Of a stretch of 64,000 nt of DNA, positions 51,615-60,150 are shown piece by piece. Source of the DNA: Streptomyces mirabilis (lineage in GTDB: Bacteria > Actinomycetota > Actinomycetes > Streptomycetales > Streptomycetaceae); contig NZ_CP074102.1 of NCBI RefSeq assembly GCF_018310535.1, positions 8,556,001-8,620,000 on the forward strand. Reading direction: 5' to 3'. The first letter of the stretch is position 1. Each line of letters opens with the position of its first letter. The notes below the pieces were generated by a model. It was given only the letters and a program-made list of their open reading frames with translations, was not told the DNA's origin and ran no database searches. Both the position numbers and the translations under genes were made by a program.

Positions 51615-51995
51615 TCACTGGGTCGGCACGCGGTCCAGGAATCCGTGCACGCTGCGGATCCTGTCCGCGGCGTCCAGGGTGATCACGTCGAATCCGGCGA
51701 CGGGTGCCGTGCCGTCGGCCTCGTTGACCAGTTCCCAGCCGAAGCGGGCGATGTCGTGGTGCCCGTCGACCGGCCCGGCGGGTCGGAAGGAGAACCCCGG
51801 GAACTGCTCGTGCGCCGCCGCGATCACCGCCGCGATCCCGTCGTGCCCGCGGACCTCGGCCAGTGGGTCCGTGTAGCTGCCGTCCGCGCTCCAGGCGGCG
51901 GCGACCGCCTTGGCGAGCGCATCCCGGTCAGTGGCGTTCCAGGCCTCGAAGTACCGGGCGACGGCGTTCTCGTAACGGTCGTTGGCTGCGGACAT
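51615..51995 (-). CDS. SnoaL/NTF2-like protein
   Basis: A 126-aa cone-shaped NTF2-fold protein (RYENAVARYFEAWNATDRDA, DGSYTDPLAEVRGHDGIAAV, PGFSFRPAGPVDGHHDIARF, GWELVNEADG). Members include cyclases, isomerases and small ligand-binding proteins; no catalytic role can be assigned. A ribosome site GGAGGTTGATCC precedes ATG 51995. Confidence 0.87.
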   Translation of the reverse strand: MSAANDRYENAVARYFEAWNATDRDALAKAVAAAWSADGSYTDPLAEVRGHDGIAAVIAAAHEQFPGFSFRPAGPVDGHHDIARFGWELVNEADGTAPVAGFDVITLDAADRIRSVHGFLDRVPTQ

Positions 51996-52378
51996 GGTGG
52001 ATCAACCTCCGTGGAAAGTAGGGTAGTTGCTGGTCAGTGAGTGGATTCCGAGCTGTGGTTCCCCGCCGGGATCCGATATCGCAACCATGCCCGCCGACGC
52101 CCGAGGGCGTCGATTACCTCCCGGGTAAGGGCAGCGAGTCGCGTTTCGGCCAAATCGGGCGGTGAATATGCCAGGAGACTGGCTGGAATGGCATGGTGAC
52201 AGAGTGTCAGGAGTGGCGATACTCGAGTGACAGGGCGATTCAGCCACGCCCGCGCGCGGCACGACCATGCACGACGCGCGCAGCACCACCGTGCACCACG
52301 AACGAGCCGCACGCAGTGAGCGAGCCGCAGGGAAAGCGAGGCCGGGCCGGCGGAGAGCGTTGCAATGGGGGAGCGATC
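51996..52378. other. 383-base gene-poor region
   Basis: Contains no convincing gene. A minus-strand frame (52200-52034) reads LAETRLAALTREVIDALGRR and looks protein-like but lacks a start codon and ribosome site. GC content is lower than in neighbouring genes from about 52130 to 52230. The last 60 bases probably carry the promoter of the gene at 52379. Confidence 0.35.
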
Positions 52379-52789
52379 GTGCATGACGAATTCCTGTGCC
52401 ATGTGACCGCATACGGAATATGCGGAGGTAGACGCATCGGCGTCCCGTTGGGGACCTATCGCGCGCCCACCCTGGCGCTGGCCCTGTGGTGGATGCGGGA
52501 CCGTGCCTCCTGGATGGCGTCGCGGCTCGATCCGCAGCCGGACGATCCGACCTTCCCACCGAACTCGATCGCACCGGTGGCGGACACCGTCCCGGACGTG
52601 CCGAGCGTCCTGCGCGCCTGGTGCGGTGACACCCTCCAGCAGGAGCTGGTCGCCGAGGAGCTGGCTGCCGGAAAGCTCGTCCGCATCGCCACCAGCGACG
52701 ACACCACCGAGTACGAACTGCTCGCCGAATCCGTCGACGCGCTGCGCATGCAGCGGACCGCCGCCGCCCTCGGCACCTCCGCGGCCTGA
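52379..52789 (+). CDS. Conserved hypothetical protein
   Basis: A 136-aa protein of unknown function starting VHDEFLCHVTAYGICGGRRI and continuing GVPLGTYRAPTLALALWWMR. The C-terminal half is acidic and helical (WCGDTLQQELVAEELAAGKL). Similar short proteins exist in Streptomyces. GTG 52379 has GGGGGAG six bases upstream, which decides the start over the longer frame. Confidence 0.72.
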   Translation: MHDEFLCHVTAYGICGGRRIGVPLGTYRAPTLALALWWMRDRASWMASRLDPQPDDPTFPPNSIAPVADTVPDVPSVLRAWCGDTLQQELVAEELAAGKLVRIATSDDTTEYELLAESVDALRMQRTAAALGTSAA

Positions 52790-53014
52790 CCTTGGAACAG
52801 CCCCAAGCGCTGTCGCACCAGCCGACCACTCCGGCGGTCGCCGCCCGGAACACGTGGGAATCGTCCTGGTTGGTGCCGCCGGAGGCGCGCTGTGCCACGG
52901 CGACCGGCCCCGCCGGCTGGTGCCGCTGCCCGCCCTGACCCGCCTCGCGGAGGCGCGGAGCTCGGGCGGAACCGGCCATGAGCCGCTGATCAGGCGCATA
53001 TATGAACGAATAGC

Positions 53015-53028
53015 TAGAATTCTGGGCA
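53015..53028 (+). promoter_or_regulatory. Leaderless promoter of the FHA-ABC gene
   Basis: TAGAAT (53015-53020), an excellent -10 hexamer in an AT-rich patch, ends seven bases before ATG 53028, and there is no Shine-Dalgarno sequence. Transcription would start at or next to the ATG. Confidence 0.5.
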
Positions 53029-55361
53029 TGGGAGAGCGGTCGGTCGCGCCGACGGCGCCCGAACTCGTCCTCGAAACGGAGACGGGCTCCACGGTGCTGA
53101 GTCCGAGCCGCGACTATCACGTCGGGCGCGACCCGTCGAGCGAGATCGTCATCGACGACGTCCGGGTCTCGTGGCACCACGCGGTCCTGCGGCCCGAGGC
53201 GGACCACTGGACGATCCAGGACGAGAACAGCACGAACGGCACGTACGCCGACGGCAGGCGGGTCCGCGAATGGGGCGTCGGACCCGGCAGCGTCATCCAC
53301 TTCGGCAGCCCCTCCGACGGCCCCCGGGCGGTCTTCGCCGGCAGGCCCTCGCAGCGGCCGTCAGGAGCCTTCCGATCCTCGGCCAGCGGCACCTTCCAAC
53401 GGCCGACCACCGTACGGCCGCTGCCCGCCCGCACCGTCCGTATCGGCCGCGGCGCCGACAACGACCTGGTCATCGACGACCTGGTCGTCTCCCGGAGGCA
53501 CGCCGAACTGCTGGCCCATCCGGACAGGACGTACGAGATCCTCGACCTCGGCAGCCACAACGGCACGTTCCTCAACGGGCAGCCCGTCACGCGCGCCCCG
53601 ATCACCACCGGTGACATCGTCGGCATCGGCCACTCCGCGTTCTGCCTCGTCGGGGACGAGTTGCAGGAGTACGTCGACACCGGCGAGGTCTCCCTCGATG
53701 TCCAGGAACTCACCGTCGCCGTGGACCGCGGCCGAAAGATCCTTCTCGACGAGGTGTCCTTTCCCGTCGGCGAGAAGTGTCTGCTGGCCGTCGTGGGCCC
53801 CAGCGGCGCCGGGAAGTCCACGCTCCTCAACGCGCTCACCGGGCAGCGCCCCGCCGACCGCGGCGCGGTCCTGTACGACGGACGCGACCTCTACCGGGAT
53901 TACGCCGAGCTGCGCCAGCGCATCGGCCTCGTGCCGCAGGACGACATCCTGCACGCCCAGTTGACGGTGCGGCGGGCCCTCTCGTACGCCGCCGAGCTGC
54001 GCTTTCCGCAGGACACCGCGAAGGCGGAGCGCCAGGCGCGGGTCGACGAGGTCATCCAGGAGCTGGGCCTGGAGCAGCGCGTCGGCCAGCCCATCCACAG
54101 TCTGTCCGGCGGTCAACGCAAGCGGGTCAGTGTGGCCCTGGAGCTGCTGACCAAGCCGTCGCTGCTGTTCCTGGACGAACCCACCTCCGGTCTCGACCCC
54201 GGCATGGACCGCTCGGTGATGCACATGCTGCGCGGCCTCGCGGACGACGGCCGTACGGTCATCGTGGTCACCCACAGCGTGCTCAGCCTCGACGTCTGCG
54301 ACCGGCTCCTGGTGCTCGCGCCCGGCGGCAAGGTCGCCTACTTCGGACCGCCCGAAGACGCCCTCGCCTTCTTCGGCTACGAGCAGTGGCCCGAGGCGTT
54401 CGAGGCCTTCGAGCACGACCAGGGCCGGGACTGGGCGGGGGAGTACCGGAGCTCGCCGCTCCAGGGCCGGTACATCGACAGCTCCAGCCCGCAGCCTCAT
54501 CTGCTCCGGGACGGCCCGGCCGCCGCCGTCGGACCGCCGCCCAAGGCACAGAGCTGGGTCGCGCAACTCGGCACCCTGGTGCGCCGGTACGCGGCCGTGC
54601 TCAGCGCCGACCGGACCTTCCTCGCCGTCATGATCGCGCTGCCGTGCATCATGGGCGTGATGGCCCGCGCCGTGGCCGGCAGCAAACTGACGCTGGAGAC
54701 GTCGATGAACGCGCTGCTCACCCTGTGCATCGGCGGAGTCCTGGCGGGCGCGGCCAACGCCGTACGCGAAGTGGTGAAGGAACGGGTCATCTACCAGCGG
54801 GAGCGCGCGGTCGGCCTGTCCCGGTCGGCGTACCTGATGTCGAAGATCGTGGTCCTCGGCACCATCACCGTTCTCCAAGCCGTCGTCCTCACCCTCGTCG
54901 CGCTGTTCGGCGTCGACCTCGACGCCCCCCGCGGCAAAGGGGTCCTCATGTCGCCGCTTCTCGAGATCACGCTGGCCGTGGCCCTGCTGGCCTTCAGCGC
55001 GATGATGCTCGGCCTCCTGGTCTCCGCCATGGTGACCAAGGAGGAGGTCACCATGCCGCTGCTGGTGCTGATCGCCGTCGTCCAGGTGGTCTTCAGCGGC
55101 GCGCTGCTCAAGCTGCACGGCGTGCCCGGCATGGAGCAAGTGGCCTGGCTCGTCCCCTCCCGCTGGGCCCTGGGCGCGATGTCAGGGACCATCGCCCTGG
55201 GCCGGATCGTCCCGGGGACGCTCACCTCCGACCCCCTGTTCCGGCACGAGCCCAGCGTGTGGCTGGTCAACGTGAGCATGCTGGCCGTGCTGTCGATCGT
55301 CTTCGGGTGCGTGGTGGCCCGGCTGCTGCGGCGGCACGAACCCGAGGTCATGCGGAAGTAG
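53028..55361 (+). CDS. FHA-FHA-ABC transporter (ABC-2 type)
   Basis: A 777-aa fused transporter. Two forkhead-associated domains, which bind phosphothreonine, occupy about residues 10-95 (YHVGRDPSSEIVIDDVRVSW, NSTNGTYADG) and 130-205 (VRIGRGADNDLVIDDLVVSR, GSHNGTFLNG). The ATPase domain (about 220-445) has Walker A GPSGAGKST, signature LSGGQRKRVSVALELL and Walker B LLFLDEPTSGLDP. An ABC-2 membrane domain with six TM segments follows (from about 510). It is related to ABCG-type exporters such as Mycobacterium Rv1747, whose FHA domains are read by Ser/Thr kinases. Substrate is unknown. Downstream neighbours look functionally linked. Confidence 0.93.
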   Translation: MGERSVAPTAPELVLETETGSTVLSPSRDYHVGRDPSSEIVIDDVRVSWHHAVLRPEADHWTIQDENSTNGTYADGRRVREWGVGPGSVIHFGSPSDGPRAVFAGRPSQRPSGAFRSSASGTFQRPTTVRPLPARTVRIGRGADNDLVIDDLVVSRRHAELLAHPDRTYEILDLGSHNGTFLNGQPVTRAPITTGDIVGIGHSAFCLVGDELQEYVDTGEVSLDVQELTVAVDRGRKILLDEVSFPVGEKCLLAVVGPSGAGKSTLLNALTGQRPADRGAVLYDGRDLYRDYAELRQRIGLVPQDDILHAQLTVRRALSYAAELRFPQDTAKAERQARVDEVIQELGLEQRVGQPIHSLSGGQRKRVSVALELLTKPSLLFLDEPTSGLDPGMDRSVMHMLRGLADDGRTVIVVTHSVLSLDVCDRLLVLAPGGKVAYFGPPEDALAFFGYEQWPEAFEAFEHDQGRDWAGEYRSSPLQGRYIDSSSPQPHLLRDGPAAAVGPPPKAQSWVAQLGTLVRRYAAVLSADRTFLAVMIALPCIMGVMARAVAGSKLTLETSMNALLTLCIGGVLAGAANAVREVVKERVIYQRERAVGLSRSAYLMSKIVVLGTITVLQAVVLTLVALFGVDLDAPRGKGVLMSPLLEITLAVALLAFSAMMLGLLVSAMVTKEEVTMPLLVLIAVVQVVFSGALLKLHGVPGMEQVAWLVPSRWALGAMSGTIALGRIVPGTLTSDPLFRHEPSVWLVNVSMLAVLSIVFGCVVARLLRRHEPEVMRK

Positions 55362-55366
55362 GTGCG

Positions 55367-55990
55367 ATGACGACTCCCGACCCGGCGACGACCGACGACT
55401 TCCGCCCGACGCACGTCGTTCCGCCGGACGGCCTGCCCGCCTGGGAGGCGCCGGACCCCTCCCGGCCCACCGTGCCGCTCGACGCGCTGCTCCCGGTGCA
55501 GCTCGTCGAGCGGCTCGGTGACTGGGGCCGGGTCGTCTGCGCCAACGGCTGGTCGGCCTGGGTCGACGGGCGGCTGCTGGTGGCCGTACCGCAGCCGTCG
55601 CCCGCGGAGGGCGACCCCCTCACCCGAACGGCCGACCCGCGCCCGCTCCTCGCCCGCGTCGAGCAGGCCCTCATCCGCTATCGGAGCGCGGCGGAGGACC
55701 TGGCGGCCGGGCGGCTGGACGGGGCGTCCTTCCGCGGCATCACGCGCGGGCAGCGGATCGGGGTGGTCGTCGACGGCGAGTCCCTCTGGCTGTACGACGC
55801 CGAGCACGAGCGCTGGGTGTACACCGACGGGACGCGGCTGAGCACGTACGCGGTCGCGGACGAACCGGCGGCTCCGGAGCGGAACGGGAGTGTTCCGGGC
55901 CGGGCCCGCACCGGTGTCGTACGGTCACCCGACGACCATGAACCGACACGTCTCGTCCCGGAGGTGCCGGACGAGCCGCGTGACCGCTGA
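55367..55990 (+). CDS. Hypothetical protein with SH3-like segment
   Basis: A 207-aa protein, five bases after the transporter stop and surely in its operon. Residues about 40-75 (PVQLVERLGDWGRVVCANGW, SAWVDGRLLVAVP) look like a bacterial SH3 domain. Residues 95-165 form a second compact part (ARVEQALIRYRSAAEDLAAG, RGQRIGVVVDGESLWLYDAE). The C-terminus is disordered and rich in P, D and R, with several Thr (EPTRLVPEVPDEP) that could be phosphorylated and bound by the FHA domains; that is speculation. Confidence 0.78.
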   Translation: MTTPDPATTDDFRPTHVVPPDGLPAWEAPDPSRPTVPLDALLPVQLVERLGDWGRVVCANGWSAWVDGRLLVAVPQPSPAEGDPLTRTADPRPLLARVEQALIRYRSAAEDLAAGRLDGASFRGITRGQRIGVVVDGESLWLYDAEHERWVYTDGTRLSTYAVADEPAAPERNGSVPGRARTGVVRSPDDHEPTRLVPEVPDEPRDR

Positions 55991-56029
55991 CAGCGCGGGA
56001 GACGACCGCCCTGGCGGCCGGTGTCGCTC

Positions 56030-57331
56030 CTAGCCGACCGTGTCCTGCACGACCTCGCCCCTTCGGTGGACTCCCCGTGCCAGCAGGGCGCCGAGGAACC
56101 CGGTCACCAGGCCCCACACGACGGCGAGTCCGAGCGCGCTCCAGAGTTTCGGCTTGAGGAAGAGCTCGCCCGCGAGGCCGCCGCCGGCGTCACCGATGCC
56201 GATGAGCGACAGGGCGTAGTGCGCCGAGATCCTGCCGACCAGGCAGATCATGAGCACGGTGAGCGCCAGCGCGAGGGCCATGTGGACGGCGTGCTGCCAG
56301 GCCCGCGTCCGGGCCGGTGAGCGGGCGGCCATCAGAAACGCGGCGCCCAGGAGCAGCAGCGCGTCGACGACCAGCAGCCACCACACCCTGCCGTCGTAGT
56401 GGCCCAGGGTGCGCAGGTTGACCGTGGAGACGTCCGGGGTGCGCAGCACCTGGTCGAGGACGTGCGGCATGGGCAGCCCGAACGGCCCGTCCACCCGCCC
56501 CCTCCAGGTGGCGCCCAGCCCGATCGTGAAGGCGAGCCAGGCGAGGTTGGGCAGCCCGAGGAAGATCACCGCGAAGGTCTCGGGTACGTGCCCGCGCGTC
56601 GCGGCCACCACCAGCGCGACGACCGCTCCCACGGCGACGCAGGCGAGGAGCAGTACGACCATGGCGTACGCGGCCGGGCGCACCGACTCCTGGAAGCGCA
56701 GCAGCCGGGCCGGGAGCGGCGCTCCGCGCGACACCAACAGGGCGAGGACGAGGACACCCGCGAGCCACAGCACCCCGTAGAGCAGCGTCAGCGGCACGGC
56801 TGTCTCGAAGCCCACCTCGGGCGAGACCCCGATGAGGTCGCCGAGGTCGCTGATCGTCCCGGTACCGAGGGAGATCTTGAAGTTCTGGTGGGAGTACAGC
56901 GCGAGTCCGAGGAGGGCCAGCAGCCACAGGACCGCGATCCTGGCGGCCCAGCCGGCCAACTCGGGGGCGCCCGCGACGGCCCGGTGCCGCAGCGGCCGCA
57001 GGAACCCGGCGGCGACCACCAGGGCCCCGGCGAGCGTGACGGACAGGGGGATCACCGTCAGTCCCGCCCGGGTGTCGGCGATCACGCCTGCGTCACCCGC
57101 GAGCTCGATGGTGCCGCCGACCGCGGTCACGACGGAGGCCGCGACGACCCGGGGGTAGGCGTGCTCGGGCAGGCCCGTGGCACCGGCCCCCCACAGCCCG
57201 AGAGCGGCGACCGCGAGCATGACGATCACCCCGGCCACCACCGCCAGGAGGGCCTGGACCCAGCCGTGGCGGGCGGCCGTCCGCTCGCCTGGAGTGGCGA
57301 CGACCTGGTCGGACGGTGTCTGCGGGCTCAC
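56030..57331 (-). CDS. Streptophobe-like multi-pass membrane protein
   Basis: A 433-aa protein with about ten TM segments (GWVQALLAVVAGVIVMLAVA; LAGALVVAAGFLRPL; SVRPAAYAMVVLLLACVAVG; TVLMICLVGRISAHYAL). The domain between residues 140 and 300 includes NFKISLGTGTISDLGDLIGV and VPETFAVIFLGLPNLAWLAF, which fit the Streptomyces streptophobe family. Function is unknown. It lies between the FHA-ABC operon and the DUF6777-like gene, a linkage that suggests a shared envelope role. Confidence 0.78.
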   Translation of the reverse strand: MSPQTPSDQVVATPGERTAARHGWVQALLAVVAGVIVMLAVAALGLWGAGATGLPEHAYPRVVAASVVTAVGGTIELAGDAGVIADTRAGLTVIPLSVTLAGALVVAAGFLRPLRHRAVAGAPELAGWAARIAVLWLLALLGLALYSHQNFKISLGTGTISDLGDLIGVSPEVGFETAVPLTLLYGVLWLAGVLVLALLVSRGAPLPARLLRFQESVRPAAYAMVVLLLACVAVGAVVALVVAATRGHVPETFAVIFLGLPNLAWLAFTIGLGATWRGRVDGPFGLPMPHVLDQVLRTPDVSTVNLRTLGHYDGRVWWLLVVDALLLLGAAFLMAARSPARTRAWQHAVHMALALALTVLMICLVGRISAHYALSLIGIGDAGGGLAGELFLKPKLWSALGLAVVWGLVTGFLGALLARGVHRRGEVVQDTVG

Positions 57332-57494
57332 GCTGTCACGCTAAGCAGCACCGGGGTCCACCGCTCGTCGGGAGGGCCGACCGCGTCAGCTTGCGGGAGA
57401 CACCCGACCGGAGCACACAATGGGCTCGTTGCGGAATGAACCGGCATATAACGCGTGAAACGCCGCGGGATCCCTACGCCCGGAAGAAGAGTTC

Positions 57495-58859
57495 GTGAGC
57501 GTCGACCCGTCGTTCCCCGACCGGCCCACCGGACCCCCGTCGGGCCCGCTGTCGGGCTCCCCCCGGCCGGGTGCCTCCGAGCACGCTCCGACCCGGGGGA
57601 TCGGCCGCCCGCTCGCGCCGCCGCCGAGCGGTCCGCCGCCCGGACCGCCGGGCGCAGGCGGTTCAGGAGGCGGCGGTCCCGGCGGTCCGCCCGGTCACGG
57701 CGGCGGCCCGAACCACCCCTGGTGGAAGTCGGCGCCGCGGATGGCGTTGATCACCGGGGTCGTGGTGGCCGGGGTGGTGCTCGGTGTCGTCCTCACCCGC
57801 TCGGGCGGCACGTCCGGCACGCCGTCGGGCGGTGAGTTGTTCCTGCAGGCCGCGAACAAACCGGGTCCCGACCCGTTCACGGAGTCGACGGCGAAGGACA
57901 GTTCCACCGCGCCGGTGACACCCGCGGCGAACATGCCGGAGTCCGCCAACGTGACGCGCGGCGTGTCGGGTTCCGCGCCCGGGCTCTACGGCGGCACCCG
58001 CAACACCGCGAGTTGCGATGTGGAGAAGCAGATCGAGGCGCTCCGGGCGGAACCGGCGAAGAACAAGGCGTTCGCCTCCGTGGAGGGCGTCCAGCCCACT
58101 GGGGTCCCTGCCTACCTGCGCTCGCTCACCCCCGTACAGCTGCGGATGGACACCCGCGTCACCAACCACGGCTACCGGGACGGCGCGGCCACCAGCTACC
58201 AGGCGGTGCTCCAGACGGGCACTGCGGTCCTCGTCGACGGCCATGGTGTGCCGCGCGTGCGCTGCGCCTGCGGGAACCCGTTGACCCCGGCGGTCGCGCA
58301 GCAGACCGTGCCCAGGCGGACGGGTGACATCTGGGCCTCGTACCGGTCGCAGAACGTGGTGGTCGTCGTGCCCGCCACGACCACCATCGACGTCTTCGTC
58401 ATCTACGACCTCCACCGCGACGAATGGGTCGGCCGTCACCGGGGAGACACCGACGGCCGCCGGGACGAGAGGACCTACCCTCCGGCGAAGCCGTCCCCCG
58501 CGGTGAGCGTGTCGTCGGCGCCCCCGAAGTCGCCGTCGCCGAAGTCTCCGTCCTCGTCGTCCCCGTCCCCGCCGCCGTCCTCTCCCTCCCCTTCCTCTTC
58601 GACAGCCCCGTCCTCGTCGTCTTCGGCGTCGTCCGATGCGCCGGCGGCCGATGTATCGTCTCCGCCCACCTCTACGTCATCGGATCCGAATTACCCCTCT
58701 TCCGAACCTCCCACGACGGCATCGGAGTCGGGGCCGTACTCCGGCCGCACGTCCTCCGACACGACCATCGACGCCACGGCGAGTGCGGGCGCCACGACGG
58801 CGGACACCTCGTCGTCCTACGGCGTTCCGGAGCCGGCCCTGACGCCTCCTGGGTACTGA
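57495..58859 (+). CDS. DUF6777-like membrane-anchored protein with low-complexity ends
   Basis: A 454-aa single-pass protein. A Pro/Gly-rich cytoplasmic part (residues 1-75, GAGGSGGGGPGGPPGHGGGP) precedes one TM helix (LITGVVVAGVVLGVVLTRSG). An extracellular domain then runs from FLQAANKPGPDPFTESTAKD to VFVIYDLHRDEWVGRHRGD, matching the DUF6777 type, with the central CACGNPLTPA. The last 130 residues are Ser/Pro repeats (SPSPKSPSSSSPSPPPSSPS), like a cell-wall stalk. GTG 57495 has an AAGAAGAG upstream site. Confidence 0.82.
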   Translation: MSVDPSFPDRPTGPPSGPLSGSPRPGASEHAPTRGIGRPLAPPPSGPPPGPPGAGGSGGGGPGGPPGHGGGPNHPWWKSAPRMALITGVVVAGVVLGVVLTRSGGTSGTPSGGELFLQAANKPGPDPFTESTAKDSSTAPVTPAANMPESANVTRGVSGSAPGLYGGTRNTASCDVEKQIEALRAEPAKNKAFASVEGVQPTGVPAYLRSLTPVQLRMDTRVTNHGYRDGAATSYQAVLQTGTAVLVDGHGVPRVRCACGNPLTPAVAQQTVPRRTGDIWASYRSQNVVVVVPATTTIDVFVIYDLHRDEWVGRHRGDTDGRRDERTYPPAKPSPAVSVSSAPPKSPSPKSPSSSSPSPPPSSPSPSSSTAPSSSSSASSDAPAADVSSPPTSTSSDPNYPSSEPPTTASESGPYSGRTSSDTTIDATASAGATTADTSSSYGVPEPALTPPGY

Positions 58860-58865
58860 GGCGAC

Positions 58866-59288
58866 TCAGTCGGTCCGTACGACCAGGGCGTAGTCCCCGA
58901 ACCCGATCAGCCGGTCGCCCGGAATGTCGCCCAGGGCCGTGCACATCTTCTCGACGCGGCCGGTGACCGGGTGGAAGGCGATGTCCCGTACGGTGCCGCG
59001 CTCGTCCCCGTCCTCGGTCAGGACCCGGATGCCCAGGACCTCCGCGGGCGCCGGGGGAGGGGTGGTGTCCAGGGCGGTGTCCGACCGGACGAGAACGGCG
59101 TCCGGGCCGATCACGTGCAAGGCGCTCCAGTCGATCGCGATCTCCTTGCGACCCCGGGCCGGCGACAGCCGCACCTGGCCGACCAGCCCCGATGCGACAT
59201 CGATCGTGAGTGACTTGACGACGCCGAGCTCGTTCGCCTCGCCGAGCGTGACGACCGGCAGGCCGCGGATCTGGGTGAACAGCGTCAC
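58866..59288 (-). CDS. PRC-barrel protein (first)
   Basis: A 140-aa protein of two PRC-barrel-like halves (FTQIRGLPVVTLGEANELGV, VKSLTIDVASGLVGQVRLSP; VLGIRVLTEDGDERGTVRDI, FHPVTGRVEKMCTALGDIPG). PRC barrels are small docking modules at ribosome- or membrane-associated complexes. It overlaps the second PRC gene by four bases. Confidence 0.87.
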   Translation of the reverse strand: MTLFTQIRGLPVVTLGEANELGVVKSLTIDVASGLVGQVRLSPARGRKEIAIDWSALHVIGPDAVLVRSDTALDTTPPPAPAEVLGIRVLTEDGDERGTVRDIAFHPVTGRVEKMCTALGDIPGDRLIGFGDYALVVRTD

Positions 59289-59881
59289 GGTGTGGGTTCC
59301 GTCCGGTCAGCGGTGTCCCGGAGCCGGAACGCCTCGACCTGGGCGGCGAAACCGGCCAGGTCGTCCGCGACGAAGCGGGTCGCGTCCGCGGGGATGACAA
59401 GTGCCTGTCCCGACACGGCGAGCGTCTCGCCCCGGGGGACGTACACCTTGCGGCGGCGGCGCTTCGAACCGGACTCCAGGGACTGGCGGGCGGCGATCCG
59501 GAACCCCACCACGCGCCCGCTGATACCGCCCTGGACGACGAGGTCCAGCACGGTCCCGACCTCCGTGCCCCCGTCCGTGAGCACCCTGGCGCCCAGCACC
59601 CGGCCGTGCGCCGCCTCGTCCCGAGCGATCACCGCGGCCGGTTCGGCGAGGACCTCCCGGCCGAGGATCATGACGGCGTCGCGGCCCAGTGAGTGGACCG
59701 CGCTCCACGGCAGGCTCTGCTTCAACGGGCCCGCGAGCAGCCCCCGGCCGTTGAGCGTGAAGCCGGTGACACGTCCCGCGGGCCCGTCGAAGACGGTGTC
59801 CTTGACCCGCGCCACCGCCTCACCGCCCAGGGTGACCACCGGTCGGCCACCGAGGTCGCGCGCGGACATCAACTGGCTCAT
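59285..59881 (-). CDS. PRC-barrel protein (second)
   Basis: A 198-aa protein with two PRC barrels (SARDLGGRPVVTLGGEAVAR, DTVFDGPAGRVTGFTLNGRG; LGARVLTDGGTEVGTVLDLV, VQGGISGRVVGFRIAARQSL). A basic patch (SGSKRRRRKVYVPRG) could contact nucleic acid or acidic lipids. ATG 59881 overlaps the stop of a 48-aa membrane protein (ATGA) and has GGGAGG four bases upstream. Confidence 0.9.
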   Translation of the reverse strand: MSQLMSARDLGGRPVVTLGGEAVARVKDTVFDGPAGRVTGFTLNGRGLLAGPLKQSLPWSAVHSLGRDAVMILGREVLAEPAAVIARDEAAHGRVLGARVLTDGGTEVGTVLDLVVQGGISGRVVGFRIAARQSLESGSKRRRRKVYVPRGETLAVSGQALVIPADATRFVADDLAGFAAQVEAFRLRDTADRTEPTP

Positions 59882-60024
59882 CGCACCTCCCGCTTTCCGA
59901 ACCGGTGCCCGCGCCGCACGGCGATGACGGTCCCCGACCGTCTGCTCGTCTGCACCCAGAGCGCCGCCACGCTCAGCAGCACCAGGGCCGTGACCACGAC
60001 GACCAGCCACATCCACCAGTCCAC
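59878..60024 (-). CDS. Small membrane protein (48 aa)
   Basis: Starts MDWWMWLVVVVTALVLLSVA, then ALWVQTSRRSGTVIAVRRGH and ends RFGKREVR. It has one TM helix with a basic C-terminal tail. GTG 60024 has GGAGG seven bases upstream, and the stop overlaps the PRC-barrel start, so it belongs to that operon. It could anchor the PRC-barrel proteins at the membrane. Confidence 0.8.
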   Translation of the reverse strand: MDWWMWLVVVVTALVLLSVAALWVQTSRRSGTVIAVRRGHRFGKREVR

Positions 60025-60150
60025 CGTCCACCTCCGGGCCTTCGGGCCCCGGCCGCCGTCGGCCGGATTCCGCCCGGTCCGGGTGCCCCGAGCGGACCGG
60101 GGAATGCACCATGGTCGCCGCCATTTCGGCGGCTGAGCCCGGACTCGGCG

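Noticed and set aside
52034..52200. Minus-strand frame ending LTREVIDALGRRRAWLRYRIP
   Set aside because: Protein-like, but no start codon or ribosome site and no recognised family; could be a gene fragment but not supportable.
53361..55139. 592-codon minus-strand frame opposite the FHA-ABC transporter
   Set aside because: His/Gln/Arg-rich shadow of a gene with Walker motifs.
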